Positions 1-6,820 are shown, counted from the first letter of the stretch. The stretch: 8,267 bases of DNA from Opitutia bacterium (GCA_003157575.1 PMKA01000210.1:1-8267); one strand, 5' to 3'. Numbers and translations are program-made. Notes: a model not told the origin generated them from the sequence alone.

Positions 1-465
<465 letters not shown>

Positions 466-497
466 CTAGCAATGAACATGCCCTTGGCGGGTCTAAA

Positions 498-536
498 TAC
501 ATATATCATTGCATATCAGCATATAAAAAGATTATC
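498..536 (-). promoter_or_regulatory. AT-rich stretch upstream of dnaK, probable promoter region
   Basis: In an otherwise GC-rich window this segment is strikingly AT-rich. It carries CATAT three times (500-504, 512-516, 520-524), and on the minus strand it includes GATAAT- and TATATG-like boxes. It lies 42-80 bp upstream of the dnaK start codon, a normal position for a promoter. I could not pick one convincing -35/-10 pair, and neither sigma-32-type boxes nor CIRCE are apparent. The promoter role is inferred from position and composition only. Confidence 0.3.
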
Positions 537-580
537 ACCCGTCATCGTCCTCCAAATTAACAGGTGCCCGCACGCCACCC

Positions 581-633
581 TGTCACACTTGTGTCCCATC
601 CCGGAAAGAAGGTCTCAATTTGTGTCACACAAA
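581..633. promoter_or_regulatory. Pair of TGTCACAC-containing palindromes, candidate operator sites
   Basis: TTTGTGTCACACAAA at 619-633 is a perfect palindrome, with 7-bp arms around one central base. A weaker partner, ACAC-TT-GTGT, lies at 585-594. Both sites share the octamer TGTCACAC (581-588 and 623-630), and the two copies are exactly 42 bp apart, close to four helical turns. The pair sits between divergent dnaK and tRNA-Thr, about 125-180 bp upstream of dnaK and 50-105 bp upstream of the tRNA. The spacing suits two dimers of one DNA-binding protein on the same face of the helix. The regulator and the controlled gene are unknown. Confidence 0.35.
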
Positions 634-685
634 AACAAAGCTTGCTTCGCGCCGTCCAAATTCCGGAAATCCCTCCCCTCAATTC

Positions 686-762
686 GCCGAGCTAGCTCAG
701 CTGGTTAGAGCGGCTGTTTCGTAAACAGCAGGTCGCTGGTTCGAATCCAGTGCTCGGCTCCA
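686..762 (+). tRNA. tRNA-Thr, anticodon CGT
   Basis: A complete 77-nt cloverleaf can be drawn. The acceptor stem is GCCGAGC (686-692) with GCTCGGC (752-758). A D-arm is built on GCTC/GAGC. The anticodon stem GCTGT/ACAGC (713-717, 725-729) encloses the loop TTCGTAA with anticodon CGT at 720-722. The T-arm has the loop TTCGAAT. The discriminator is T759 and CCA is encoded at 760-762. CGT reads the threonine codon ACG. The G1-C72 and C2-G71 pairs and G35-U36 fit threonyl-tRNA synthetase identity. The final A of CCA is also the first base of the hairpin that follows. No good sigma-70 promoter is obvious immediately upstream. Confidence 0.96.
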
Positions 763-790
763 TTTTTCTTCCCCCGGCGGGAAGAAAAAT
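762..790 (+). other. 12-bp perfect hairpin directly after tRNA-Thr
   Basis: The arm at 762-773 (ATTTTTCTTCCC) pairs perfectly with 779-790 (GGGAAGAAAAAT) around a 5-base loop, CCGGC. It begins on the last base of the tRNA CCA end. It is not a textbook intrinsic terminator: the T-run lies in the ascending arm and no U-tract follows the stem on either strand. It may instead mark the tRNA 3' end for processing, act as a weak terminator, or protect the 5' end of the queA mRNA. Confidence 0.6.
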
Positions 791-818
791 GCCCTCCATA
801 GGCCCGGCGAAGGAGGGC
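791..818 (+). promoter_or_regulatory. Hairpin sequestering the queA ribosome-binding site
   Basis: GCCCTCC (791-797) is perfectly complementary to GGAGGGC (812-818), with a 14-nt loop between them. The right arm contains the only strong Shine-Dalgarno sequence I found near any start in this window (AGGAGGG, 811-817), correctly spaced 6 nt before the queA ATG at 824. A folded transcript would hide the ribosome-binding site, so translation could depend on unfolding or on a competing structure such as the adjacent 762-790 hairpin. It does not match the preQ1 riboswitch classes as I know them. The pairing is seen directly; a regulatory role is inferred. Confidence 0.4.
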
Positions 819-823
819 CTTGC

Positions 824-1918
824 ATGAGCCTTCCCACCGCACTTTTTGACTACGCGCTGCCCGAGCGTCTGATCGCCCAGACCCCTGCGGCGCGGCGCGA
901 TCAGTCGCGTTTGCTTGTGGTCGACCGCCAGAGCCGCCGCATCGCGCATCGTTCCTTCGCGGATCTGCCCGGCTTCCTTCGCGCCGGCGACCTACTCGTC
1001 CGAAACAACGCCGCCGTGCTGCCCGCCCGCCTGCTGGCCCGGCGCGCGACGGGGGGGCGCGTCGAGTGCTTTCTGCTGCGTCCGGCGACAAGCGCGGCCC
1101 CGGCCGCGGAGATGACCGACGAATGGTGGTGCCTGCTCCGGCCGGCGCGCAAACTGCCAGTCGGCGCGACATTCGCGCGCGAAGGCGCGTTTTCCGCCAC
1201 TGTGCGCGCACACGAGGCCGACGGCCTGGCGCGCGTCGCCTTCTCGACGCAAGGCGGCGAATCCATCGTGGCGGTGGCCAACCGGCTAGGGGAGGTGCCC
1301 CTGCCCCCCTATATCCATCGCCGGCATACCTCCGAGGAACGCCGCCGGGACCTGGAACGTTACCAGACGGTCTATGCCGACCGCGCACACCAGGTCGCGG
1401 TCGCCGCGCCCACCGCCGGCCTCCATTTTACGCCGGAGCTCCTCGCCCGTCTCGCGGCCGAGGGGGTGGGATTCGCCGACCTGACGCTCCACGTCGGGCT
1501 CGGCACGTTCCGCCCGATCTCGACCGAAAACGTCGAGGAGCACGTCATCCATCGCGAGACCTACGAGATCTCCGCGGCCACCCGGCGCAGCCTGACCAAC
1601 CCCGCCGGACGGCGCATTGCCGTGGGCACCACGTCGGTCAGGACCATCGAGGATTGCTTCCGCCAGGGGGGGGCCGGGGCAGGAGCCGATCTCGTGGCGG
1701 AGGCAGGCCTGTTCATCTACCCTCCCTTCGATTTCCGCGCAGTCGACGCCCTGATCACCAATTTCCACCAGCCGCGTTCCACCCTGCTCTGCCTTGTAGC
1801 GGCCTTTCTCGCCCCCGGTTCAACCGAAGGCATCGCCTGGATCAAGGAGATCTACGCCGAGGCGGTCGCCCGGGAATACCGGTTCTTCAGCTACGGCGAC
1901 GCCATGTTGATCCTGTGA
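824..1918 (+). CDS. queA: S-adenosylmethionine:tRNA ribosyltransferase-isomerase QueA
   Basis: QueA transfers and isomerises the ribosyl group of S-adenosylmethionine onto preQ1 at the wobble base (position 34) of GUN-anticodon tRNAs, forming epoxyqueuosine, the second-to-last intermediate of queuosine synthesis. The 364-residue length is normal (E. coli 356). Family blocks occur in order: FDYALPERLIAQTP (8-21), the RNNAAVLPARL region (60-70), GEVPLPPYI (156-164), VAAPTAGLHFT (193-203), HVGLGTFRPI (223-232), TTSVRTIED (269-277), TNFHQPRSTLL (312-322) and the C-terminal FSYGDAMLIL. The start at 824 is fixed by the N-terminal match and by AGGAGGG 6 nt upstream, itself inside a hairpin. The neighbouring tRNA-Thr is not a queuosine substrate, so that proximity is probably incidental. 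Two G-runs lie in the gene (seven at 1051-1057, eight at 1666-1673), but the frame stays intact. The next gene begins 55 bp downstream with its own promoter. Confidence 0.96.
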   Translation: MSLPTALFDYALPERLIAQTPAARRDQSRLLVVDRQSRRIAHRSFADLPGFLRAGDLLVRNNAAVLPARLLARRATGGRVECFLLRPATSAAPAAEMTDEWWCLLRPARKLPVGATFAREGAFSATVRAHEADGLARVAFSTQGGESIVAVANRLGEVPLPPYIHRRHTSEERRRDLERYQTVYADRAHQVAVAAPTAGLHFTPELLARLAAEGVGFADLTLHVGLGTFRPISTENVEEHVIHRETYEISAATRRSLTNPAGRRIAVGTTSVRTIEDCFRQGGAGAGADLVAEAGLFIYPPFDFRAVDALITNFHQPRSTLLCLVAAFLAPGSTEGIAWIKEIYAEAVAREYRFFSYGDAMLIL

Positions 1919-1933
1919 GGAACCGCCGGGTCG

Positions 1934-1962
1934 TTTGCATTTGGGTGATTTTTGCTTATAAA
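1934..1962 (+). promoter_or_regulatory. Probable sigma-70-type promoter of the yceI gene
   Basis: TTTGCA (1934-1939) and TATAAA (1957-1962) are separated by exactly 17 bp, between the queA stop and the next ATG. The expected transcription start, about 7 nt past the -10 box, falls at about 1969, only some 5 nt before the start codon at 1974. No Shine-Dalgarno sequence fits in that space, so the transcript could be leaderless or nearly so. Confidence 0.55.
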
Positions 1963-1973
1963 ATCACGCCACG

Positions 1974-2552
1974 ATGAAAAGCCTCACACGAACCCTGCTT
2001 CTTGCCACCTGCACTCTCGGACTTCTCACATCAGTCCGCGGCGCCGTCGAAACGTACGCGATTGATCCGGTCCACTCTTCCGTGGGCTTCACCATCCGGC
2101 ATTTCTTCACCAACGTGCCGGGCGTGTTCACCAGGTTTTCCGGCGCCATCACCGTTGACCGCGAACACCTTCAGAACAGCTCGGTGACGGCCACGATCGA
2201 GGTCCCGAGCGTCGACACCCGCACCCAGAAGCGCGACGAGCACCTTCGCTCCCCGGATTTCTTCGACGCCGCGAAGTTCCCGACAATAACCTTCAAGAGC
2301 ACCTCTTGGACACAGACTGCCGAGGGCGCTTTTGACGTCGCCGGCGACCTGACAATCAAGGGTGTCACAAAGCCCGTGGTGCTCAAGGTCAAGCTGCTCG
2401 GCTTCGGCCCCGGGATGCAGGGCGCGGTGCTCTCGGGCTGGGAGGCGTCGACCACCCTCAACCGCAACGATTTTGGCATCACGACCTTCCCGAAGGTTCT
2501 CGGGGACGATGTTGCGGTTGCCATCTCCGTCGAGGCCGACCAGCAGAAGTAG
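1974..2552 (+). CDS. YceI-family periplasmic lipocalin-like protein
   Basis: A 192-residue protein of the YceI family: small beta-barrel proteins that in known structures bind polyisoprenoid or other long hydrophobic ligands, usually in the periplasm. An N-terminal signal peptide is evident (MKSLTRT, then LLLATCTLGLLTSV), with probable cleavage near residue 23 before AVETYAIDPVHSS. Hallmark stretches are YAIDPVHSSVGFTIRH (28-43), the VDTRTQKRDEHLRSPDFFD segment (80-98), FPTITFKST (102-110), GDLTIKGVTKPVVL (124-137) and a late NRNDFGI (163-169). The cysteine in the signal region does not sit in a proper lipobox, so a soluble periplasmic protein is more likely than a lipoprotein. No Shine-Dalgarno precedes the ATG; the promoter -10 box ends 11 nt upstream. 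Family assignment is firm. The ligand and physiological role cannot be read from sequence, and the neighbours queA and accA give no hint. Confidence 0.93.
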   Translation: MKSLTRTLLLATCTLGLLTSVRGAVETYAIDPVHSSVGFTIRHFFTNVPGVFTRFSGAITVDREHLQNSSVTATIEVPSVDTRTQKRDEHLRSPDFFDAAKFPTITFKSTSWTQTAEGAFDVAGDLTIKGVTKPVVLKVKLLGFGPGMQGAVLSGWEASTTLNRNDFGITTFPKVLGDDVAVAISVEADQQK

Positions 2553-2589
2553 CCGGCCCGCATCTCCCGAACTCCCTTTTGCAGGGTGT

Positions 2590-2637
2590 GGCATGGGCGT
2601 CTTGCCGATGTCCGGAGTTTTCCGAACTGCGTCCGGA
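2590..2637. other. Two weak hairpins between yceI and accA
   Basis: GCATGGGC (2591-2598) faces GCCGATGTCC (2604-2613) as a degenerate inverted repeat with about 6 of 7 core pairs. Immediately after it, CCGGAGTT faces AAC...TCCGG (2612-2636) with a TTCCG loop and an interrupted stem. Neither is followed by a T-run. They could be decayed copies of a dispersed palindromic element or a weak yceI terminator. The rest of the 2553-2670 gap shows nothing I can interpret. Confidence 0.25.
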
Positions 2638-2670
2638 ATACCCGCGCAATGACTGTCCCCGCCCTCCCGG

Positions 2671-2700
2671 TTGACACCCGCTCAGGACGCGCCGTAGCCT
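2671..2700 (+). promoter_or_regulatory. Possible promoter of accA
   Basis: A perfect -35 hexamer TTGACA (2671-2676) is followed after 18 bp by TAGCCT (2695-2700), which matches only the TA...T skeleton of a -10 box. The implied start of transcription is within a base or two of the accA ATG at 2708. No Shine-Dalgarno motif lies in the preceding 20 nt. If real, this promoter makes a leaderless accA mRNA. Confidence 0.4.
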
Positions 2701-2707
2701 TCGCGTC

Positions 2708-3688
2708 ATGGTCAGACCCCTGCACACGCTGGAATTCGAAAAGCCGCTGCGCGAGCTGGAAAAACGTCTTGAGCAGCTCAACCAGCAGTCCGTCGAAAAG
2801 CACCTGGATCTTTCCGCAGACATTGCAAGGCTTGAAAAGCTGATCGACAAGACCCGTCGGGATATCTGCTCCGCCCTCACAACATGGCAGCGGGTGCAGA
2901 TCGCCCGCCATCCGCAGCGGCCCCATGCGCTCGACTACATCCACGAGATTTTCACCGGTTTCCAGGAGTTCCACGGCGACCGCCATTTTCACGACGATCA
3001 GGCGCTGATCGGCGGTCCGGCGTTCTTCGAGGGGCAGGCGCTGATGGTCGTCGCCCACCAGAAGGGTCGCGAAACGAAGGAGAAGATCTCGCGCAATTTC
3101 GGCATGCCCCACCCCGAGGGGTACCGAAAGGCGCTGCGCCTGATGAAAATGGCCGAGAAGTTCGGGCTGCCGGTGATTGCGTTCATCGACACTCCCGGTG
3201 CGTTTCCCGGGGTCGGGGCGGAGGAGCGCCACGTGGCCGAGGCCATCGCCGTCAACCTCCGCGAGATGGCCATGCTAAAGACTCCAACGCTGGCGGTCGT
3301 GATTGGCGAGGGCGGGTCCGGCGGCGCGCTGGGAATCGGCGTGGCCGATCGCGTGTTGATCCTGGAAAACAGCTACTACTCGGTGATATCCCCGGAGGGC
3401 TGCGCCGCGATCCTCTGGAAGGACGCCGCTGCCGCGGGCCGCGCCGCCGAGGCGCTTCGCCTGAACGCACAGAACCTCAGCGAATTCAAGATCGTCGAGG
3501 AGGTCATCCCCGAACCCTTGGGCGGCGCGCACAACGACCCCGGGCAGACCATCGCCTCCGTCAGGACCGCGTTGAAGAAACACCTGGCCGAAATACGGGC
3601 GCTGCCGGTCGAGGAACTGCTCAACCTGCGCTACGAACGCTACCGCCACCTGGGCGCGTACGAGGAAGCTGGAGTCACGAAAAGCTAG
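2708..3688 (+). CDS. accA: Acetyl-CoA carboxylase carboxyltransferase subunit alpha
   Basis: AccA pairs with AccD to form the carboxyltransferase that moves CO2 from biotin on AccB to acetyl-CoA, giving malonyl-CoA for fatty acid synthesis in the cytoplasm. At 326 residues it is close to the E. coli protein (319). The N-terminal region LEFEKPLRELEKRLEQL (8-24) is the helical section typical of AccA. It is followed by ARHPQRPHALDYI (66-78), FHGDRHFHDDQAL (88-100), NFGMPHPEGYRKALRLM (120-136), FIDTPGAFPGVGAEER (149-164), the oxyanion-hole glycine region GEGGSGGALGIGVADR (200-215) and SVISPEGCAAILWKDA (225-240). The start at 2708 gives the expected N-terminus. No accD is in the window, so the two subunits are not adjacent here, which is common. 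A short direct-repeat array follows 26 bp after the stop. Confidence 0.97.
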   Translation: MVRPLHTLEFEKPLRELEKRLEQLNQQSVEKHLDLSADIARLEKLIDKTRRDICSALTTWQRVQIARHPQRPHALDYIHEIFTGFQEFHGDRHFHDDQALIGGPAFFEGQALMVVAHQKGRETKEKISRNFGMPHPEGYRKALRLMKMAEKFGLPVIAFIDTPGAFPGVGAEERHVAEAIAVNLREMAMLKTPTLAVVIGEGGSGGALGIGVADRVLILENSYYSVISPEGCAAILWKDAAAAGRAAEALRLNAQNLSEFKIVEEVIPEPLGGAHNDPGQTIASVRTALKKHLAEIRALPVEELLNLRYERYRHLGAYEEAGVTKS

Positions 3689-3714
3689 GTTCCGCCTATG
3701 CGGCTTCCATTCCT

Positions 3715-3810
3715 CGTAGCTGCGAGCGTGAGCGAGTGGCCCCGGCTCCCCGTGGCTGCGCGCATGAGCGAGTGGCCCGCTCCCCGTAGCTGCGAGCGTG
3801 AGCGAGTGGC
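3715..3810. repeat. Three-copy interspersed direct repeat, 26-bp units
   Basis: A 26-bp unit starting CGTAGCTGCGAGC and ending GAGCGAGTGGC occurs at 3715-3740 and identically at 3785-3810. A middle copy at 3751-3776 differs at three positions (A to G, A to C, G to A). Spacers of 10 and 8 bp both end in GCTCCC, so the period is 36 then 34 bp. Because 34 is not a multiple of 3, one reading frame cannot keep the same peptide through all units, which argues against coding. Spacers are far too short for CRISPR. It looks like a local expansion of an intergenic repeat. Confidence 0.85.
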
Positions 3811-3963
3811 GTCCTCCTCAACAGCGGAACCTCGGCTCATCCGGCAGGACCGGCTGCAGAAGCCAGGAGGTTGCCCGCTGAGCTCACATGCGGCGCGGGG
3901 GAAAAGGCCGCCCCAAAACCTTCCTTGTTGCATTCGATTCTCCCCGGATTGTTGTATTCCCCC

Positions 3964-5199
3964 ATGAAAAACTCCTGGCTGCCATGGGTGTCGGCGGGGT
4001 TGGTGCTGGCTTTCGGCGAAATGCATGCTGCCGGAAAATTAACGATCACCGTCACAAAAGAACCTGCTCTTACCCGTCCGGCCGAGACCATCGTCGTTCC
4101 CTTTGGCGAAGTGAAGAGCCGGCTCCCCTCCCTGGTCTTCGATCAGGTCGTGGTAAAGGACGCCGGTGGCCGGATCGTTCCGGCACAAATCACCGCCTTC
4201 GCCCACGTCCACAAAGGCCCGGCCCACTTTGACGACTTGATATTCCAACACGATTTCGCCGCCGGGGAAAAGTCGGCGACGTTCACGGTCGAACCTTCTT
4301 CCCTGCCGGTCCCGCCCTTCCCGGCGCTGGTCTATGTCCGCTATATTCCCGAACGCTATGACGATGTCGCCTGGGAAAACGACAAGATCGGACATCGCAT
4401 CTACGGGCCCGGCCTCGAGCTGCCCTTCGCCACCAAGGATCAGCAGACAGGCAGCGGCATCGACGTGTGGAGCAAACGCGTTCCCTATCTGATCGTGGAC
4501 CATTGGTACCACAAGGGCCATGACGGGCTGCACACCGATACCGGCGAGGGCCTGGACATGTACGAGGTCGGTGTGTCACGCGGTTGTGGCGGCACGGGCG
4601 TTTGGGACGGCAAGGAGCTGCATGTTTCGCGGAATTGGCGACAGGAGACGGTCTATGCCAACGGGCCGGTCCGTGCGGTCTTCGAACTGGGATACGAACC
4701 CTGGGATGCCGGCGCGGCCGGAACCAACGAGAATGGCATCATGATCTCGGAGACCAAGCGTTTCGTCGTCGACGCCGGCCAAAACCTCGACGAGATCGAC
4801 AGCACCTTCACTTTCCGGGGCATGCGCCAGACGGACGCCAACGAGCTGACCATTGCCATCGGTCTGACGAAGCACGGCTCCAAAGCCAAACTGTCGCCGG
4901 TCCAGGATCCGGGCGGCCAGTGGATGGGCCTTTGGGAAGACTACGGCGATCCGGCTGACGGCAGCCTCGGAACCGGCGTCGTCCTCGCTCCAGGCACCCG
5001 GCTGGCCGGTTTCGCAGAGACGGCGCATGACCTGCTCATACTGGTAAAAGTCAGATCCGGCGAAACTGTCCGTTACTTCGTGGGAGCCGGCTGGAACAAG
5101 GCAGGAGCCTTCTCGTCGCCGGCTGAATGGACCGCATATCTCAGCGCATGGTCCCGGCGGCTGGCGTCACCGGTCAAGGTCTCCCTCTCCCCTTTGTGA
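3964..5199 (+). CDS. DUF4861 family secreted protein, pectin-locus associated
   Basis: A 411-residue exported protein that I recognise as the DUF4861 family. Its activity is not established to my knowledge, but its genes recur in pectin/rhamnogalacturonan utilisation loci beside GH105 or GH88 enzymes. I chose the ATG at 3964 because it opens a clean signal peptide (MKNSWLPWVSAGLVLAFGEMHA, cleavage near residue 23). The longer frame from 3871 would add 31 residues before it. Characteristic blocks are WENDKIGHRIYGPGLE (137-152), SGIDVWSKRVPYLIVDHWYH (164-183), DTGEGLDMYEVGVSRGCGGTG (192-212), YANGPVRAVFELGYEPW (231-247), SETKRFVVDAG (262-272) and GLWEDYGDP (332-340). The conserved Asp, His and Arg residues in the middle blocks suggest an active or sugar-binding site, but no catalytic residue is proven. 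No Shine-Dalgarno is present. Its stop is 39 bp from that of the convergent GH105 gene. Confidence 0.85.
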   Translation: MKNSWLPWVSAGLVLAFGEMHAAGKLTITVTKEPALTRPAETIVVPFGEVKSRLPSLVFDQVVVKDAGGRIVPAQITAFAHVHKGPAHFDDLIFQHDFAAGEKSATFTVEPSSLPVPPFPALVYVRYIPERYDDVAWENDKIGHRIYGPGLELPFATKDQQTGSGIDVWSKRVPYLIVDHWYHKGHDGLHTDTGEGLDMYEVGVSRGCGGTGVWDGKELHVSRNWRQETVYANGPVRAVFELGYEPWDAGAAGTNENGIMISETKRFVVDAGQNLDEIDSTFTFRGMRQTDANELTIAIGLTKHGSKAKLSPVQDPGGQWMGLWEDYGDPADGSLGTGVVLAPGTRLAGFAETAHDLLILVKVRSGETVRYFVGAGWNKAGAFSSPAEWTAYLSAWSRRLASPVKVSLSPL

Positions 5200-5200
5200 C

Positions 5201-5219
5201 GCCCCGGCCGACCGGCGGC
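5201..5219. terminator. Hairpin between convergent DUF4861 and GH105 genes
   Basis: GCC-CCGG (5201-5207) pairs with CCGG-C-GGC (5212-5219), giving seven GC pairs with one bulged C and a CCGA loop. It lies two bases past the DUF4861 stop and in the short gap between converging genes, a natural place for a shared two-way terminator. There is no T-run on either side, so termination without a helper factor is unsure. Confidence 0.35.
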
Positions 5220-5238
5220 AATGCGGCACTGCAGGAGT

Positions 5239-6672
5239 TCAGCGGAGAGGCGGGTCTTCCTGCCGGGCGGCCTCGCGGGAGTTCACTTCTTTTGGGACGT
5301 AATAGTAAGTCCGGTTTTTGAGCTGGATCTCGATCGCTGGATTCTGGAGCAGGCGGATCATCTCCGAGCCGGCCAGCAGCACGGGCCCGTAGCCATGCAC
5401 GGCGTAGACGCTCACCGGCCGATTATAGTAATAGGTCTGGTCGCCGGCAAAAGTCGTGCCGACGCAAGTATTCTCGACCTGCCCCTTCGCGTTGATCTGG
5501 GCGGAGAGACCGAGCCAGCCGGTCTGCGCGATGCTGCCGTAGGTCACAGGGCTGATCCAGCCACGGTTGATTGCGTGGGCGATTCCGTAAACGAACATCG
5601 CCGAGGCGGAGGTCTCTAGGTAGGAGTCGTTGCGGTCCAGCATCTGGTGCCACAACCCCCGGCCGGACTGGAGCGCCGAGATCGCGCGAATCTGGGTGCG
5701 GAGACGCGTCATGATGTCGTTGAAGGCGGGATGATCGGGCGGCAGGACGTCGAGGAGGTCGCACATCGCCAGCATCGCCCAGCCGTTGGCGCGGCCCCAA
5801 TAGAACTCCGGCAGGTCCGGGCTGTTGGCGTCCCAGCCGTGGGTAAAGAGCCCGGTCTGCGGACGGAAAACGCGGGCCGACATCTGCTGCACGGCCCTCG
5901 CCGCATCGTCGAACCAGGCGCGGTCGCCGGTCGTCCGGCCCATTTCCGCCAGGGCGGGGACAGCCATGTAAAAGTCGTCCGACCAAATCGACACCGGCAT
6001 GGGACGACGGCGGGCAAAAGCCCCGTCGGGGAGCCGAAACTGCTTATGGGCGATAAAGTCGCTCCATCGGTCGATGACCGGCTGGAGATCGGGGCCGACA
6101 TGTTCGCGGCGGGCACGAAGCAGCGCGGCTGTCATTGCCCCGCAATCGTCGAGGGCCTTGGGTTCCAGGATCGCCTGGTCGCTGTTTCCGCGGATGCCGA
6201 ATGCTGCCGCCTGGGCCGTGAAATACGGCAGCGTGTCGGCGATGAATTGCAGCTGGCGGGCGGTAAAATCCGAGAAGCCGCGGTCCCCTGTCGCCACCGC
6301 CGCGCTGAGCATGCCGGAGTGCAGGACGCCAACTTCATAAGCGAGCGGGTTAAATGCATCCGCCTCTCCCCTGTCGGCGACGGCGGACGCCACCGGCGTT
6401 GTCAAATCCATGATGGGCTGCCGCGTTTGCCGATCGACGACGCGCGCAGGCATGGCGGACTCGAGAAAGTGGCGCAACCGCACGAGGTCCGCGGTGATCT
6501 CCGCGACGGTCGGCTTGTGGTAGGCGATCGGGTAGCTGCCCTCCGCCGCATCGTTTGGATCGGGATTGTCGCGATTGCGATACGGCCCTTCCGCGAAAGA
6601 GATGGAAACCGCCATCCCACCAATCATGGCCGCAGCGGCGCAGCGGAAATGCAGCCCGGAGAAAAGCATCAT
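5239..6672 (-). CDS. GH105 family glycoside hydrolase (unsaturated rhamnogalacturonyl hydrolase-like), exported
   Basis: GH105 enzymes (YteR/YesR type) hydrolyse the unsaturated uronic acid that pectate or rhamnogalacturonan lyases leave on the non-reducing end of oligosaccharides. From the ATG at 6672 the protein has 477 residues. Blocks typical of the (alpha/alpha)6 barrel are KALDDCGAM (172-180), SIWSDDFYMAVPALAEMG (228-245), FTHGWD (276-281), FYWGRANGWAMLAM (290-303), GLWHQMLDRNDSYLETSASAMF (339-360) and a late NRPVSVYAVHGYGP (417-430). The catalytic Asp of the family is expected in the WSDDFYM block. The start at 6672 gives a signal peptide: MMLFSGLHFR, a hydrophobic run and SFA before the cut at residue 27. 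An upstream ATG at 6705 would add 11 residues, and neither start has a Shine-Dalgarno. Predicted export is notable because many GH105 enzymes are cytoplasmic and shorter (YteR about 370 residues). The exact substrate (rhamnogalacturonan, pectate or ulvan-type) is not settled by sequence. Confidence 0.92.
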   Translation of the reverse strand: MMLFSGLHFRCAAAAMIGGMAVSISFAEGPYRNRDNPDPNDAAEGSYPIAYHKPTVAEITADLVRLRHFLESAMPARVVDRQTRQPIMDLTTPVASAVADRGEADAFNPLAYEVGVLHSGMLSAAVATGDRGFSDFTARQLQFIADTLPYFTAQAAAFGIRGNSDQAILEPKALDDCGAMTAALLRARREHVGPDLQPVIDRWSDFIAHKQFRLPDGAFARRRPMPVSIWSDDFYMAVPALAEMGRTTGDRAWFDDAARAVQQMSARVFRPQTGLFTHGWDANSPDLPEFYWGRANGWAMLAMCDLLDVLPPDHPAFNDIMTRLRTQIRAISALQSGRGLWHQMLDRNDSYLETSASAMFVYGIAHAINRGWISPVTYGSIAQTGWLGLSAQINAKGQVENTCVGTTFAGDQTYYYNRPVSVYAVHGYGPVLLAGSEMIRLLQNPAIEIQLKNRTYYYVPKEVNSREAARQEDPPLR

Positions 6673-6762
6673 TATGGCATAAAAATGAATATCCAGGTAC
6701 GCCATGGCAAGAAGGAGTGCTCTGCAAAAGCGCCCGTCTCCATCGCCTCGGATACCATCGTC

Positions 6763-6785
6763 CCGCCTCTTGACAGCGGAGGCGG
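6763..6785. promoter_or_regulatory. Inverted repeat around a TTGACA box upstream of lacI
   Basis: CCGCCTC (6763-6769) and GAGGCGG (6779-6785) form a perfect inverted repeat separated by 9 bp. That spacer begins with TTGACA (6770-6775), the consensus -35 hexamer. It sits 36 bp before the chosen lacI start and inside the 148-bp region shared with the divergent GH105 gene. A repressor bound here would cover the -35 box, so it is a candidate autoregulatory operator. It lacks the usual central CG of LacI-family operators, and a matching -10 box is poor (GAGTCT at 6794). Confidence 0.35.
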
Positions 6786-6820
6786 TTGCCGGCGAGTCTG
6801 CGTTACGTCCACCATTTCAG

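Noticed and set aside
472..708. Short plus-strand open frame between dnaK and tRNA-Thr
   Set aside because: It has no recognisable motif, no ribosome-binding site, and runs into the tRNA gene.
762..790. Standard rho-independent terminator for tRNA-Thr
   Set aside because: The stem is strong, but no U-tract follows it on either strand, so I recorded it as a hairpin of unsure role.
705..1388. Minus-strand open frame (227 codons) over tRNA-Thr and the first half of queA
   Set aside because: It overlaps a certain tRNA gene and queA and has an arginine-rich composition typical of a shadow frame.
2171..3232. Long minus-strand open frame (353 codons) opposite yceI and accA
   Set aside because: It is antisense to two confidently recognised genes and its protein resembles no family; long shadows are usual in GC-rich DNA. 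The same applies to 1066-1977, 2884-3789 and 5647-6831.
3715..3810. CRISPR array
   Set aside because: Only three units, with 8-10 bp spacers that share sequence; CRISPR spacers are longer and unique, and no cas gene is present.
3698..3967. An 89-codon open frame across the direct-repeat array
   Set aside because: Its first half is only the translated repeat, the repeat peptide changes frame at the third unit, and it overlaps the start of the DUF4861 gene.
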